A DNA stretch of 64,000 nt from Marisa cornuarietis (GCA_004794655.1 SMMW01000020.1:1283001-1347000), one strand, 5' to 3'; positions 13,701 to 27,612 are shown, counted from the first letter of the stretch. Notes: generated by a model from the letters alone, not told the origin. Program-made: numbers and translations.

Positions 13701-16700
13701 CAATATCCAGCTTAAGTTTTCACATTGTTCTTAAAGTTACATCGTTGACTGTGATTGTCTTGTGAATACCATGATGTGTACAGCACAGTGAGTTTGCCCG
13801 CTGGTTGTGACATTCTGTTTCATATAGCTACATTATAAGACGCCTAGACTTTCTTTAAACCATGGAATGTCCACAAATTGTAAACTTTGAATGTCTGATA
13901 AATGCCTACATTTCATCTGATCCAGTGCATGACATTAACTAAACAAGAAAATATCATTCCATTTGGAGCAAGACATTCTCTTTGCTACCTTGTGGGGGTA
14001 AGCATCTCCTGAAGCCAAAAGCTGCTTGTTGCTGTCAAACAGCATCCACAGCTGACTTTCGTACTCTGACTCATACAGGAGACTGGACAGCAGGCAGCAG
14101 TCTGGCATTACTTCTTCAGCTTTGGACTGCAACACAGAAGATGTTTTCTTGCAGACAGTTCTATAAACAGACATGGCACATACCTTTGTGAAAAGATATT
14201 TTGTAAAAGACACCATGAATCAGTAATCCTAAACAACCATAATTTTGCTGGCTGACATAGAAGATATCTTACATGTTATAAAAATAAAGTTTTGAGATTA
14301 AATTCTCTTTCTTTGAGACTTACCAGATGACATGACCATAGGAGATGAAGGGTTACACTCGCTCTTTAACCAGGGGAAAAGTCTCCCTGACAGCGAGCTA
14401 GAACGTGCCTGGTGTGCAGAGCACTCTACTAGTCAGGTGAGCATGTTTTAAGATCATTCAGCCACCTCTTTGTGTACAACTGTTAACCAATTTCACCCCT
14501 ACTAGTAAATATTCTGGTTCTGAATCAAGTGAAACAAACTGAAAAAAATGGCTGCTCACATGGAATTTATTAATTTCAAACATTTTTTTCCTGATTATAA
14601 TTGGTAGAGACAAATATAGAAGAAAAAACTTAAAATCTTAAAAAAAACTGCTCTAAAATAACATGGCATCACATAATACAACTATCCATAACTGCAAGTT
14701 TGTCTAATTACAAATTCTGGCTTACGATGGAAAAGTTGTACACCAAATCTAGAGCATAAATGCGTCGGCCTGATGGTAGTTCATCTCTTGTATCAGACAG
14801 CGGCCTCAGCTTGTGACTGCTGGGTCTGCAAGCAGCAAATATCCATTGCTACAGTCTGTTGTCATGACAACACCAAGTACTTCAAGCATGCACTTCGTAA
14901 ACTTTAGTATTGGTGTCCTTCTGTATGTTTTGGGTTATAGAGATCGTCCTGTTCATGTTTCAGTTCAAAGAGGTATGCAGAAAGCAAGCCCCCACCCCCA
15001 CCCCATTTAAGACCAACACTATTCCTGTGAATCATTATTCCTGTTCACTCCACTCACCTTAGGGGCTGTACAAGATGCCGCAAACTAATGCTTGGAGCAA
15101 TCTCTTCTGTCTTTAGTGAACCAAATGCATCCAGACGGCAGATCCCAAGAGGTGCTTGCTATTTACAGGAATAAAATTTAAAGTAAAATCAGATTTTTTA
15201 ATACATATTTAATAACATGATCATTGGAATACCCCACAACACATTAAAACGTCAGTCCTAGAGTTGCCTCCCTTGTCAAATACCTGGCCAGTTATTTCCT
15301 TGAGCATTGCACTAGTGTATCTTTAAAAGGTTCTTTCTGTCAGCTAATGACCTGTTCTATTTATGGTTTAAAAGCCGAGATGGTGGGGGAGAAAGGAGGA
15401 AATCTGAGTCATGTCATCACTAGATCATATCACTGTGTCATCATGTCACCACTAGTTGTCTTCATATCATCACTAGATCAGAACACGCTCCCAGAACAAG
15501 TTCTCCTTTCATGTCTGGAATCTATCTAGAATCTAATAGTATCCGCAGGTCACTACAATCAATGATAGATTTCCACGTTGGAGGCACAAGTGTTAGAAAC
15601 AATCAAAAAGTAAAAAAACTGAAGAAATATTTTTGAAGTGAAACAGACTTCGGTAAAGCTCTTACCATAACTGCCGATCCACCCATCAGTTGACAGCCAC
15701 TGAAGGTGAGGGAATAATCAAGAGTGCTCTCCCCTAAATTGGCCCACCATTTGGCCACGCACAGTTCAAGGGTCATATTAGGCTGAAGAAAATGAGTCAT
15801 TACTAAAAACTATGTAAATCCACAGACAAAGAGTGAAATTTAATCACAATTTTTATTATCTAGCTTTTATGTTATTTTTTGGCCAAAGCATTTAAAATGA
15901 AAAGAAGCAGCAAGTTTAAACTGATTTGGAATGATAACTCATAGACTTCATTAAGCAACATAAATTTCTTGAAATCGTGTATAATACCAACACAATTTAG
16001 CACACAGAGGTCACTAACTCAAATGTGCTCAAATATTATACAACCACAATTTCTTAATAGATAATGTAATTCAAGCATGCAAACCTGTAAATGAAAAGAG
16101 CAAACCATGTTCTCTCTTGTTTCCAGTATTCACTGCCAATACTTATGTTATGAGAATGAGCAATGTTTGCATTCTCTTCACATTAACTATCACAAGTTTT
16201 AAAGAAATCCTCTAAAATAACCAAGTAAAACTTACAATAACTGGGAATGCTTGAGTTGTGTCTCCCCTGTCTCCAATGGTCACAAGCTTTTCAAACTCAT
16301 GTGACCTATATTCTGTCTGAGGAAACAACTGCAAGGCATGCAATAAAATTCGGCAGCTTTTCTCTGTATCTTGTGAATTAAGGTGAACAACTGAAAAAAA
16401 ATATATATATATATATACATTACCAAGGCTTGGTCATATTTTAAAAAGTTCTGCCAGCAAATGGAAAAAATATCTTAAACCCAATCGCGACCTCCCTGGT
16501 GAATTCGCCAGGGTAGCTCGGTCCACGCTTGGTTTCCACCCGGGCGAATTCGCCAGGGGCTTTTTTCTATTTTTTTATGTTTTAAAATATGTTGTTTTGG
16601 ATAAAAAAATTAATGAATTTGATGTTCATAGCAAGTGAAAAATAGAACTGGCCTGTTTCTCCAGTTATATACAGTTTTATCACTGTGTTAAAGACACTTT

Positions 16701-19700
16701 TATAGCAAAAAATACATAAACTGCTTGAAGCTAGTGTTTCGGCACTGCTGATAAGTGTCTCAGACCATCCCGTCAACCCGTCAACCCTTTTTCTTTAGAA
16801 TATTCGGAAAATATTTTAGAGAAGAGACTATAAAGCTAAAACTGTCTCAGGTAGGCAACAATATTCATATAATAGTCAGTTTACATCAACATTAAAGTAA
16901 AGAAATTTTTTTAAATTTTAAGCTTAATTTAAATATTGACTTGATAATGAACAGAAATGCAATCTAAATCTTGGTCTATCGTTAAATCAGAAAATCTTTT
17001 ATTGAAAAATAAAGTTTCAGGGGCAGAAAATGCCTCTTAGCTACATGTCGTTAACAAGTTCTTCTCATTGGGTGAACAATATATCAAGTCTTCCCTTACA
17101 GTCTTAACCCACAAATGTGAGCGTCTTCAAAGCTCTAAAGCTCAATTGCACTGATACACTTGTACTGAATGAGTGAAACAAAATATCCTGGTAAACTAGA
17201 TGCACCTGCTATAGGATTTGTGAAAACTTGCTGCTACCTACCTGCATAAGAAGCACCATCAGGTACAGAAATGAAATGACGTCTTATCTGACCCGGACAC
17301 AAAGTCATGTTGTCAAACTTGAGGGTGTATGTAACTGTGTCTTTAATTCTGAAGAAAAAAAAATGGCAGCGTGAAAGTTACAGTTGCTTCTGATGAAGAA
17401 TGCTTTATAAGATAATTTATGATTGTTTTTGAACTTTTCAGACACAGAATGGCAGTAAAAGAATAGAATGCTAGCAAAACATCACCCAAACACATCAGCA
17501 GGTGACTGAAACTTACCTTATGGGAATGATCACAGAAATAGGTAGTCGGAATAAGGGACCTTTGTCTATACACTGTACATCATATGCACAAATCTGCAAG
17601 CATACCCATATTGAACATTTTTATTACTATTGGTTGAGACACGTGCTTTACCATGTGTATTTGTTTTGACATAAATAATAAACTCATACCATAGTTCTGG
17701 ATTTCCAAAACAGTCTCTGCTGCATATATTACAATGATAAAAAGGAGCTGAAAAGTTAAATCTTACTAATGATATTCAGTTACAAGTCACCCACACACCA
17801 TATACTCCATTTATATCTTTCTAAAATCTCCTTTTCTGTAGCCCAAGCCTCATTGTTTCTCTTACCTCCGTGTAATGGGCACCTTCTGGAAGACCACGGG
17901 GATCCACTTGTATAGAAAATGAGCGACTTGCATTCATCAGTTCAAAATGAACAGGGTATTTGACCCAGCTTTTGTCACAGGTCAAGGTTAGCTGAGTAGA
18001 AAAGGCAATTTTTTCTTCCTGAGCTGCAAAAAGTGTTGACATGTCACTAGACCAAAATAACATTTAGGTTTATACAACCTCCACCACACACACACCTACC
18101 TTCCTCCAGCCCCTGTAAATGTCCTTGATTTAAAAAAAAAAATGAGCTTGATATATGGGTTGATACGTGTCTAAATACTTACAATATTTGTTTGCTCATC
18201 CTATGAGTAACTGAAATTTTTCAGCTCTCCATGCTTGATGGAAATATAAGGAGCTAATCTTTTTTTTAAATGGCAGTTCAGTGTTTGTTTCCATTTTTTT
18301 AATGAACAAACTAGAAGAACTTACGTGTCTTCTCCCCAAAAATAGGTTCAACATTAATGGTAGTCTCTGTTGGTTTCTGCAGTTGGGAGAGCTCACGAAG
18401 GTAGATGCCACGATTGTTTCCTTGACATGTAACACTAAAGTGGACATTGCGTTCCTGGTGATGTGCATATTGGCATATATGCTCAAATGCTTTCTCCACC
18501 TGAAAATAGCAGAAAACCAGGACCAAACATAAGTGATGCTAGACTAAGGGGAAGTATTACGGTTGAGGGTTTTCGCCCCACCCCTCAAACTTCTTATGGT
18601 CCCAGTTTTCTTCATATACTAAAGATCTTCCAAGCCATCCACATACAGAAATAAAATTTACCTGAAGAATACCTCGACCCATAGCAAAGGGATCCATATT
18701 TTCATTAAACTTGGCAGTGTTCTCTAGTCCTCTCCTCACACAAAATGGTGTGTATTGAACTCCCCGTGCCTTCAGCGCAGACAAAATTAAAGCTGGAAAT
18801 ACAAAGCCTCCATCATCAAGACTGTATTCTTTCTTTCTGCTTGCTTTCACATTAGTAAATTCACCTTTGTATCAAAACTTCAGAAATAATTCTGCACTGA
18901 TGACACAAAAGCATATTCTTTAGAATTGAGAATGCTCTTTTTTCAGCTCGTTGAACAAAAATTGCACACTTGCATCTTTTTACAACACCCTTCTAAAAAA
19001 TAAGGGATGATTAGAATGAAACAAAATGCATCATATGGTTTACTTTTAATCACTGCACATTAATACAGCCCTGCAAAGCATACTAACGATTTGTTGGATT
19101 TCATGATTTAATGCACTGTAAAGTTGACAGCACTGTAAGATTTACTTAACTCACTTAGTACCCAGTTCACTAACACTGACCGATTCCGCCGCATGCATTG
19201 GGACTACTCATGCTAGTTCCATTCATCAGCTGTGAACAACGTAGCGTCCAGTTTGGAACGGAGGCGATGGCACCACCAGGTGCAGAGATGCAAATACCCA
19301 GGGCTCCATCACTCCTGTACACAGGGTATTGTAGATTCTCAAATGATAACAGCTTTAAACAATAACACAAATATTGATCAAACATCGTTTTTAACTAACT
19401 AAAGATTTTAGATCCCAGTTCAGAAAATTATAATAATTGTATCCTCACAGAATTTAAGAAATAAGAGCTTTCTTAATGAGGTGAATAATAATAATAATAC
19501 TTTTTTGTTGAAAGTCATTCTGGCAAATGCTAAAAGCAATGACTTGAAGATAGCTTCTGATGGAAGCTATCCACTAAGTCTTTCACAGAGTCAAAAACAA
19601 TGTGAAAAATTTTTAATAAATCTGACTGACACTGTACCTTCATGCCACCACCTAAATTTAGTTACTCTACATTTATGCAGAACTTTTTTCCTGATTCTAC

Positions 19701-22700
19701 AAAAAGCATTTGAGGTGGTCTAAATAAATTTCTGAAGGTGCAATTGCCAAACATACACAGGTCCTCGAGAAGACCAGGTGTAATGCATGGCTGGAAGTTT
19801 TTCTCGCAGTGAATACTCAGCTGCCATCATCTCAGGTGTGACATATGCTCCCACACCTGTGAGAAATAAGAAAGTAAATTTAAGAAAAGTGTTTAGGTGA
19901 AGAAGACAGAAAAAAGAATGCTGCTGAATGCACCTGCATAGCCAGTGAAGTAACCTCAAATCAGCAAACTCACAGAGACACTTGGAATTACTTCTCAAAG
20001 TCAAAGAGACACTTGGTCTTACACTTCCCATCAGCACTATATATCTTCTTAAATGAAGCTGATGTCAGTAAAGATAAAATCATGTAATTTCTTTTTTAGT
20101 TGAAGCCATGTGTAATGCATCATACGATAGTTAACATTAATGATTAAAATAAAGATGTCCTGTGGCAACATGCATAAACCAAACCCACCCTGTGTCTTTC
20201 CCAGCAAAGTTTAATCAAGATTGGACAGAGTGTGGATTTGCACAGTAGGAACAAAACACAGACATCATCACACTTTCCTTTATTTATAAGTGACTGACAG
20301 GGATATGAGAAATGGCAATGAAGTTGTTAAAACAGATGTCATCTTGTGACACTCTCTATATGGGACACCTATCTGTGTGGGCAGCCTCTAAGACTAAGGA
20401 AATGATCTTCGACTTTCGGGTGAAGAAGCCTGAGACAGTCATCAGTACAATTCATGATGATGCCATCGAGGTAGTTGACTCCTACAAATATTTAGGTACC
20501 ATCTTCGATAACAAGCTTAAATGGGACATCAACACAGACATGATCCTTCGTAAGAGTCGACAACGCCTGTACCTCCTACGGAAACTCAAATCTTTCTTTG
20601 TCAGCTCTGTCATCCTCACTCGGTTCTATCAGTCCTTCATTGAAAGTCTTTACTTTTTCTTTCATCTCCTGGTTCCACAACCTTTCCCTTGGGAATAGGA
20701 ATAGTCTGGTTTCACTTGTTAATATATGCTCCAAGATCACCGGAATCAGGCAGAGGGACTTGGCAGCTTTCTGTCATCAGCAAACCCTTAGGAAGGCCTC
20801 CCGTATCCTCTCTATTTCTGATCATGTGTTGGCACGTGAGTTTTCACTCTTGCGGTCTGGCTGTAGGTACGCGATGCCTGTATGCAAAACCAATCGCCAC
20901 CGCAATTCATTCATTCCATGTGCCATCCACCTGATCAATTCTACTGGCCATGCTTGTACTAGCCTGAGTTGACCTAGGTCACCACTATCCACTATATTTT
21001 ACTGTTACTGGGAACGTGTGTGTGTGTGTGTGTGAGTGAATGCGCGCGCGAGAGAAAAATTATTTCAACATACATCATCTCCCTTTATATCAAGTACATG
21101 TATATGTCCGTATTGTCTCTTTATATCATGTATATGTATTTTGTGTATCATGTATTTGTATGTATTATCTCTTTATGTATTAATGCTAGTACGAGCACTA
21201 TTTGGAATTGCCCTTGGGGATAAATAAAGTGGTATTGTATTGTTTTCTCTGGGTTCTTTGGCTTCCTCCACCTCTTCCCTTATAGTGCAAAAGTACCTCT
21301 AGATGGAAGCACTTTCCCACAAAAGCAAGCAAACAAGCATGAGCAAAGGGGCACCCAGTAGTGGTTAAAACACTTGCTTGTCACCATTGCAGTGAGATTC
21401 CCTGAGTTCAGATCTCGTCTTGAGAAACTGTATGTGACCTGCTTGTGGGGGTTTTCTCCAGGTACTTCAGTTCAAAAGTGCAGAAATACAAAGTTGTTGA
21501 GCTATCATCATTATTACATTTTCATTCCAGTCATTAAAATAAAATTCATAGCTTAGTGGCCTAGGACAAGAGCACTGTAGGTGGCTTACTGTATCTAACA
21601 CATGGCATGGTGAAGCATACCCCCTTTCTGCTGTCTTGTTTTCCCTGATAAACCCAGAACAGGTGGGTGGTGGGCAGGGGGAAGTTTTTCACTCAAGCAT
21701 GAGTAAGCCTTCAACCATCAATCTTCTGGCCATATCACAATGATATGAAGCCTCTTTTTTTTCTCACTTGAGGTAGCAAAAATAACTACCGACTTATAAC
21801 TTACAGTACAGGAGAAAAAAGCACCACGTAACATCAGCAAGCTTTACCAGTCCAACTCCACCAAGAAAGCAGATAATAATCAGTCAAAAATAAGAGCCAA
21901 TAAGGTCTCACATTATTAATCAATTTTTTTCCTAGGATAACAACACAGATATTAATATGTCAAAAGTAATAACTGGTAAGGACAACCATCAATAAAAGCT
22001 ATTATTCCTCGAAACCTGCAACAAACCACACAGCTATCCATAAAAAATAATAGCAATTTATTATTCCACCAAATGCGGTAACAAAGCAGGCAGCTATAAG
22101 CCAGAAGTTATAACAAAGACACTCACCAATAATAGCACTAGTTGTTCCACCAGGTGTCCCCACGGTTGATAGGGCTGGCCCATTGTTGCCAGCACTTGAC
22201 ACAAATATCACCCCATGCTTGGTGACAACTTCACTCAAAATTTCACATACACGCCTTGAGGGAAGAGAAAAAAAAAGGGATTTAGATTGTGTTACCCAAA
22301 TTATTTTGATATCATTCACTTGATTGCTTTGTCTTCAGCTGTCACCTGTTCTTTTCTTAAAGTCAACAAATCTGTTTTGATTGTGCATGGACATAATGAA
22401 TTATTTCCAAATAGGAAGGAGTAAGTGTTAACAAATTTTCTCAAACTTCTCATTATCATTGATAACAACAGAATGGTCTTTCCAATTTCCTGAACTCAGT
22501 GTTTTGAAAGGATAACCTTAGACAAACCTGCAATTCAGCTGGACATTGATGACTGGTAAATGAAACATAATTCTGATTTTACAAGAAAACCCACTGTCAT
22601 TATTTTTATTTCTTTTGGAAAGGGTTTAGTTCTCACAGGTGAGCTCTGTGTCATTGAAAGAAACAGACTTTTTAAAAATTGTGGGAATTTGTACTTTCTG

Positions 22701-25700
22701 GTAACTAAACCAAGACAGATGAAAAAAACCTTACTCCTAAATAGCCTTTAAAAATTTGACTATCAACAAGACTCCCTAAAAGTTCATATATTAATTTACA
22801 GTCACCTAAATCCTTCCTAAAGTATGCCATTCATCAAAAAGTGACATACAGCACACAGCAACAGCACAAGGCATGCAGCTCATAGCTACAGCTAACAGCA
22901 CACAGCTCAGGCCATGTTCTAACTACACAGCCAAATTCTGCTTTACCGCCCAACAGGGCAATGAAAACATTTCAACAGATTCTTGTACATCCAACAACAA
23001 TTAAAAATAAAAAATTAGAATGAACTGATGAGTCTGAATAAACTTGCCCACTGTTACACCAATTTGATGCTTCTCCATAGCTGTAGTTGATGAGATCACA
23101 TTTACGCTCAATGACTTTCACCATCTGCAAAAACAAGAAAGAGCTCATGTACAGCCAATTCAGTCAAAAATCAACAACTATAAACAAAACCAAAGTAAAA
23201 AACAAAAGGAAAGGTGATGAGAAAGTTGAAGAGTGAAATGATTGCTAAGATTACAGATATAATAATCAAACATGCTGTTTAATGTTTCAAATGCTTTATT
23301 ATAATGCTATGAAATACACAAAGATCAAAATGTATGGATTGTGGTGATGAGCTATAGGGGTCACAGCCGTCGTGCTGATGTCACTAATGACACTATACAC
23401 ACTGTCACCGTAGAGGGGACTGAGAGATTTACTTCAGAAATTTAAAGCAGTGTCAAGTGCTAATAAGATGGTAAGAAAAAAATCAAAATCTTTATTCCAA
23501 ACTTTGATAGTGAGGAAAGAAACAAAACAAACCAAAAAAATATACTAATCCTGTTGCTAACAATTTTTAGCTGACAACGTTTACAACGATTACAAATTTC
23601 AAGATCAGTTACTGTCAATATTGTGAATTACCTACTTAAAATTGGTAATTCATCAGTTAGCCATGAACAATCAGTCATATCAGCTAACACTGGAGTGCAA
23701 GACAAATGATATGCAGACCAGATGCCACATATCTGAGGTTGTCAACCCTTATCCCTACCCTCCATTCAAACCACAATTCTTCAGATAAAACAAAAACATG
23801 CAGTGATGCTATGTAATAGGCACGATTTTATATTAAGACTTACAGCACGAACAAGGGCAGATCCTGTTTCCATCGAGCCCAGCCGAGTGTCCCCGATCTT
23901 GATGCTGACAATCTGAGCTCCCGGTGCTATACCATTACGCTCTGGTTGTTCTGGAAAATTTCCAGCTGCAATGCATGCTACATGCGTTCCATGAGAACCT
24001 GTCAAGAAAACCAAACATTGTTAAGCAAACTACCTTTCAACGAGGTCTTGATTTATTTTTCTTTAAGTTCATTTAATTTTTTATTTTAAATCGCTTGGTA
24101 CAAGCTTGTGTAAAACTGAACTATTGATATTGATGATGTTACTGATGAACTAAATGTTGTTTTGCTCAACATCATTTCATTATGACAATGATGAAGAAAG
24201 AAAATGAATTCCCACGTTATCTATGTGGAGTTTGCATGTTTCCCAAGGCCTGTATTGCTTTTCTCTGGCTACTCCAATTTGTGTGACAATAAATACACTG
24301 TAGATTGGCCTATAATCAAACTAATTTTTGTTATATGCTGCTTCACTTAAAGTCAGTTTCAAAGAATATCTTAAAGACGTTAAGGGAGGACTTGTATAAT
24401 AAGCTAACATACAGACCCTCTCACAGTCATTACGTTTCAGGCTACCAAACACATGCAATTTGCAAACACCTGCAGGTGTGAAAGAATGTAACATAAAAAG
24501 CAAAAAAAAAAAAAAAAATCAAATTTTTATCTGTGATGAGTAAATATTACATTAACTATAGTGGCTAATGGTTGGTCTGTTATTCTGAAAAGTAGTGTAA
24601 TAACAGTTCTCAAGCTGTACACATTCTAAAATTCCATATGCATCACATCACAGCAAACCATAATGTTGCTTCGTTCAAGTAAGGACTAAAATATTCTTTA
24701 GAGGATATGTTCTGAAATCTTCTAATCGGAGATTAAACTTACCAGCATTGGTGACAATCTCCAGGACATTCCCATCATCATAAATATTGACAGCATAATT
24801 CAGCATGTCTGCAGCACACACAAGAGCAGGGATACTATATTATCATTTGTACAACTTTACCATGTGCTAAAATACGTCAACAAGTTTCACAACAATAAAC
24901 ATATAGCAATGGTTGGATACTTTGTTCCCCCCACCCCTTCATGTGTGTTCTATGTTGTGTATGTAAAAGTGGTTTGACTCTGGTCTTGGCGATATAATGC
25001 TATACAAACATTCACTGTTACTATTTAGACAGACCATGAAAAGATCATCTAAAATATAATGATGAAACCCACATAAAAGCAGCTGATGCCTGTTGATAGG
25101 ACCAGACGTGCTTGCCCTGATGCCTGCTGATAAAGTTGCTGACTTGGCCTAAGCAATAACAACCAGCCATCCACTTAATCTACCCCAATCACGCATTTTA
25201 GTTAAGACAACTCTGACCTGCTTCACTAAACCTGGCTCGCTGGTATTCTTCATGAAAGCTGGACAACAGTTTGCAGCTCTGAAGATCTCCACATTCACTG
25301 GTATCCACACATGCCCTAGTACAAAAAGACGGAGATGTAGAAGACAAATTTATACAATTTCTAAAGAAAATAAACTAGGATAAAAAAATAGCTGAGTTAT
25401 GTGAAAAGACACCAACTGGGTTGAAAAAGGAAGGTGATCTAGTATAATTCCAATAACTGACCTCCACGTATCTCCGTCATGAAAGACAACACAGTCGTAG
25501 ATTGGCCCACAGTCACTGAACTTTTTCTCTAAAGTAGTCAGCAGGTCAACTCGCGTCTGGAGCTCTTCTTTCAACAGTGCGTCTTCCTGCTGAATAATAT
25601 CTACTTGACAATAGTCACTTTTCCTATTATGCTTCTCGTGATCCTTTCAAATTAATTTTATCAATATATGGTCACACATCATTCTGACAATAGAGTAACT

Positions 25701-27345
25701 ATAACTTTTTGTACTAATTTGTACAGTATTTATCACATCAAAGAAATTTATTAAGACAAATGCACAGAGGCCTATTGAGACAGTGGAATTAATCTAAAAA
25801 TGGTCTTGGCTAGAAGTGTTAGCACAAATGGTTTCCATAATAGGATACTGAAACAAATTATAAAGGCACAGTAGGACTGCTGAAAAATCTGAAATACCGG
25901 TGCAGCACATGTTGGAGTTCAAGACAATTGCATTCAATTTATGGTGTGCCACAATAACACAGCACTACAGGCATGCACATTTCTTGCTCAGTCTCCTTTC
26001 ACCAGAAAACTTCTAATTTCTTTAATTTTATTGAAATGAGGCAATTTTATTCTCTTTGAAACCAAAAGGGAAAAAAAATCTTTGCTTACCAAATCCGCTG
26101 CATGATCACTATTTTCAAATTCATCCAGCTTTCGGCTTGCCTCAGCTAATGCTACACGATGTGGGGGGTCCCATATTTCTTCACGCCGTTCTTTTTTAAT
26201 TCGGTCAGTAAGCCCCTTTGGGTACAGATCAAAGGCTGCCTTCAACCCAATGTGGTATTTCCCTGAAGGATTCTTCCATGAGTCAGGAATCTGCAACAAA
26301 TTAGGAAAATGAAACAGCACTTGCCACAGCATCTGTCTGTTGATGACATTTAATGTGCACTGGCCACAGTATTTGTCAATGACACTGATTGCATGCTGGT
26401 TAAAAAGGACCTGCATGCCTGCACATTAGCCTCCCTTAGCTTCTGTATCTTTGCATGACCTTAAACATTTCCTCACCTTCAGCTTTCTTGATGACAAACC
26501 AGTAATTTCTCCATCAACAGCCTCAACAACCACTGAAGTGTCAACGTCTCCTGACCCTGTAACATCAACCATGTCGATCACTTTGGGGCGGCCATCACTC
26601 GTCACCTGTGACAAATTGAGTCATTACAATTATTTGTGATGCTTGTATTATTAGTTATGCATAAATTTTATAACAAGAAACAAACAATAAGACACTTGAG
26701 ATTGACAGCAAACAATCAATTTGGTAACACAAAAAATTACAAACTTAAAATCCATAGCTTGCACCGTCTCTGAATGTTATTGCCTCTATATTTAGGCCTA
26801 TCAGTATCCTCCCCTATTACCCACAACTGTCATGCAAGTTCAGAGATTACACTAAGATCAGAAATTAGCAGTTTCTCATCATTTTATGCATCAAAAATAA
26901 AAATTATGGGTGTCGGTCGTTTTCACTTTTTAGTCCTTGCATTTGAAACTCATCATACTCCTCTTTCAGAGGGATTGTTTCAAATGACTTAATACATATT
27001 TTTAAGTATACGGAATGGGAAGGAAGATTACGCAACGGAGTCGACATAATGGGATAATTATCAGTTGTTCTTAAATGAAAGAAGGTGCCGTTCTCATCAT
27101 ATATCAGAAATATACAATATCGTCATAATGTTAATAGCAATGACAATACAAAATGCCCTATCACTGTTTACATAGTAACTCACATTTAGTCCGGGTGCTT
27201 CTGGATCAACACCTGTGTCGAGAATAGCTATGGTCACTCTGCGCCCGTCATAATCTGGATATTTGGCCAGAAAACATGTTGCACCAGTCTCCTTCTTGGG
27301 CAAAATGCCTTCTACCGGGAAAGCTTCTTCCACAACCTGCGCCAT
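7720..27345 (-). CDS. TPP2: Tripeptidyl-peptidase 2 (complete, 29 coding exons)
   Basis: TPP2 is a giant cytosolic subtilisin-family serine protease that removes tripeptides from peptides released by the proteasome. Coding exons, 5' to 3' on the minus strand: 27345-27184, 26605-26477, 26290-26090, 25589-25462, 25315-25218, 24808-24743, 23998-23844, 23124-23048, 22254-22127, 19856-19757, 19314-19181, 18792-18662, 18499-18325, 18023-17866, 17593-17517, 17348-17242, 16390-16236, 15782-15666, 15158-15058, 14825-14726, 14126-13989, 13316-13069, 12477-12399, 11042-10873, 10507-10408, 10061-9931, 9191-9002, 8306-8187, 7809-7720. All phases join, giving 1254 aa against 1249 in human (from memory). 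Catalytic residues visible: Asp43 (ILDTGVD), His264 (SHGTHVA), Asn362 (SSAGNNGP), Ser449 (NGTSMSSP); the last three match human numbering. A Lys/Glu-rich loop lies at about 1010-1030. It ends in SYRLF and TAG. The start ATG begins [10 protein letters not shown], followed by the family motif LPKKETGA. Intron 8 uses a GC donor. The 25589 boundary could be 25586 (CAGCAG acceptor). Confidence 0.96.
9234..9320 (-). pseudogene. Decayed tandem copy of the 5' part of TPP2 exon 27
   Basis: This stretch closely repeats the intron end and the first ~55 bases of TPP2 exon 27 (real copy about 9138-9222), in the same orientation and about 96 bases upstream in transcript direction. Translated, both carry a W-V-x-E-x-Y-x-K-L-G-C pattern. 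In the copy the splice acceptor reads TACTG instead of TACAG, so its AG is gone. It is most simply an old partial tandem duplication now left in intron 26. Confidence 0.75.
9350..9605 (-). mobile_element. tRNA-derived SINE-like repeat in TPP2 intron 26
   Basis: On the minus strand the head at about 9600 reads like a tRNA A box (GGTGGTTAATGCAC). The distal part (about 9350-9510) resembles a second stretch at about 21575-21735 in the same orientation. Two related stretches in different introns of one gene argue for a dispersed element. Exact ends and target-site duplications were not resolved. Confidence 0.5.
12033..12140 (+). mobile_element. 5'-truncated SINE (family A) in TPP2 intron 23
   Basis: It shares the tail of the family A SINE seen complete at 51457-51640, including a GGCATCTGTTT block, ATGATATAGCCTTAG and GGCGTAAAACAC. 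The tRNA-like head is missing. It is in plus orientation, antisense to TPP2. Confidence 0.75.
14330..14450 (-). mobile_element. Possible tRNA-derived SINE head in TPP2 intron 20
   Basis: Read on the minus strand, AGTAGAGTGCTCTGC followed by CGTTCTAGCTC has the order and spacing of degenerate pol III A and B boxes. A nearby CTCGCT/AGCGAG pair can form a stem. No second copy was found in the window, so the call is tentative. Confidence 0.35.
16494..16559. repeat. Pair of EcoRI-centred palindromes in TPP2 intron 16
   Basis: Two GC-rich near-palindromes lie 25 bases apart in AT-rich intron: 16494-16513 (CCCTGGTGAATTCGCCAGGG, one mismatched pair) and about 16539-16559, whose core GGCGAATTCGCC is perfectly self-complementary. 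They share GAATTCGCCAGGG. They look like the remains of a fold-back element; no coding function is visible. Confidence 0.6.
20300..21245 (+). mobile_element. 5'-truncated non-LTR retrotransposon (LINE), reverse-transcriptase C-terminal part
   Basis: It sits in TPP2 intron 9, antisense to the gene. From about 20370 the frame reads a typical RT C-terminal region ([16 protein letters not shown], then [10 protein letters not shown]). At about 20650 the frame shifts, and the second frame continues with the terminal region ([47 protein letters not shown]) to a stop near 20971. A 3' UTR with a short GT run follows, and the element ends at CCTTGGGGATAAATAAAG. It resembles L2/CR1-group elements, but the clade is not certain. 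The frameshift and 5' truncation make it non-functional. Confidence 0.85.
21343..21460 (+). mobile_element. tRNA-like SINE head in TPP2 intron 9
   Basis: GTAGTGGTTAAAACACTTGC followed about 35 bases later by GAGTTCAGATCTC has the layout of pol III A and B boxes. It begins with GGGGCACCCAG, which is close to the head end of the repeat at 9605. The tail was not traced. Confidence 0.45.
21570..21740 (-). mobile_element. Partial SINE-like repeat, relative of 9350-9510
   Basis: It aligns by eye with 9350-9510 in the same orientation (a TTACTGT..CTA..ACATGGCAT block, then a G-rich stretch, then GCATGA..AGCCTTC). It lies just after the LINE fragment, so the intron is a nest of insertions. Confidence 0.45.
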
Positions 27346-27612
27346 GATTGTGATGATTATCTCGTACCTTCGCGTTCGCCACGATAATCTGGCGTGGAAA
27401 AGGATGGATTGAAATAAGATTTCAATAAATACCTTTTATTTTTCAATCAAAATTATTCCTAATTTTTCTTTTATAAACATTTGTATAATTTTATGTATAA
27501 AAAATAAAATTTAGCCGAAGCTAAAGCGTTCTCTCAGAAGAGTTTTAAATCCAAATTCACAATTGTAGCCAGCATTTTCTTTGCCATGCAGTGTAGACGG
27601 AGCATGCGCAGT

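Noticed and set aside
19741..19757. TPP2 exon 10 ending at the first GTGTAT donor
   Set aside because: That phase gives a stop in exon 11; the GTATGT donor two bases on gives the conserved G-P-x-x-D-G-A-L-G.
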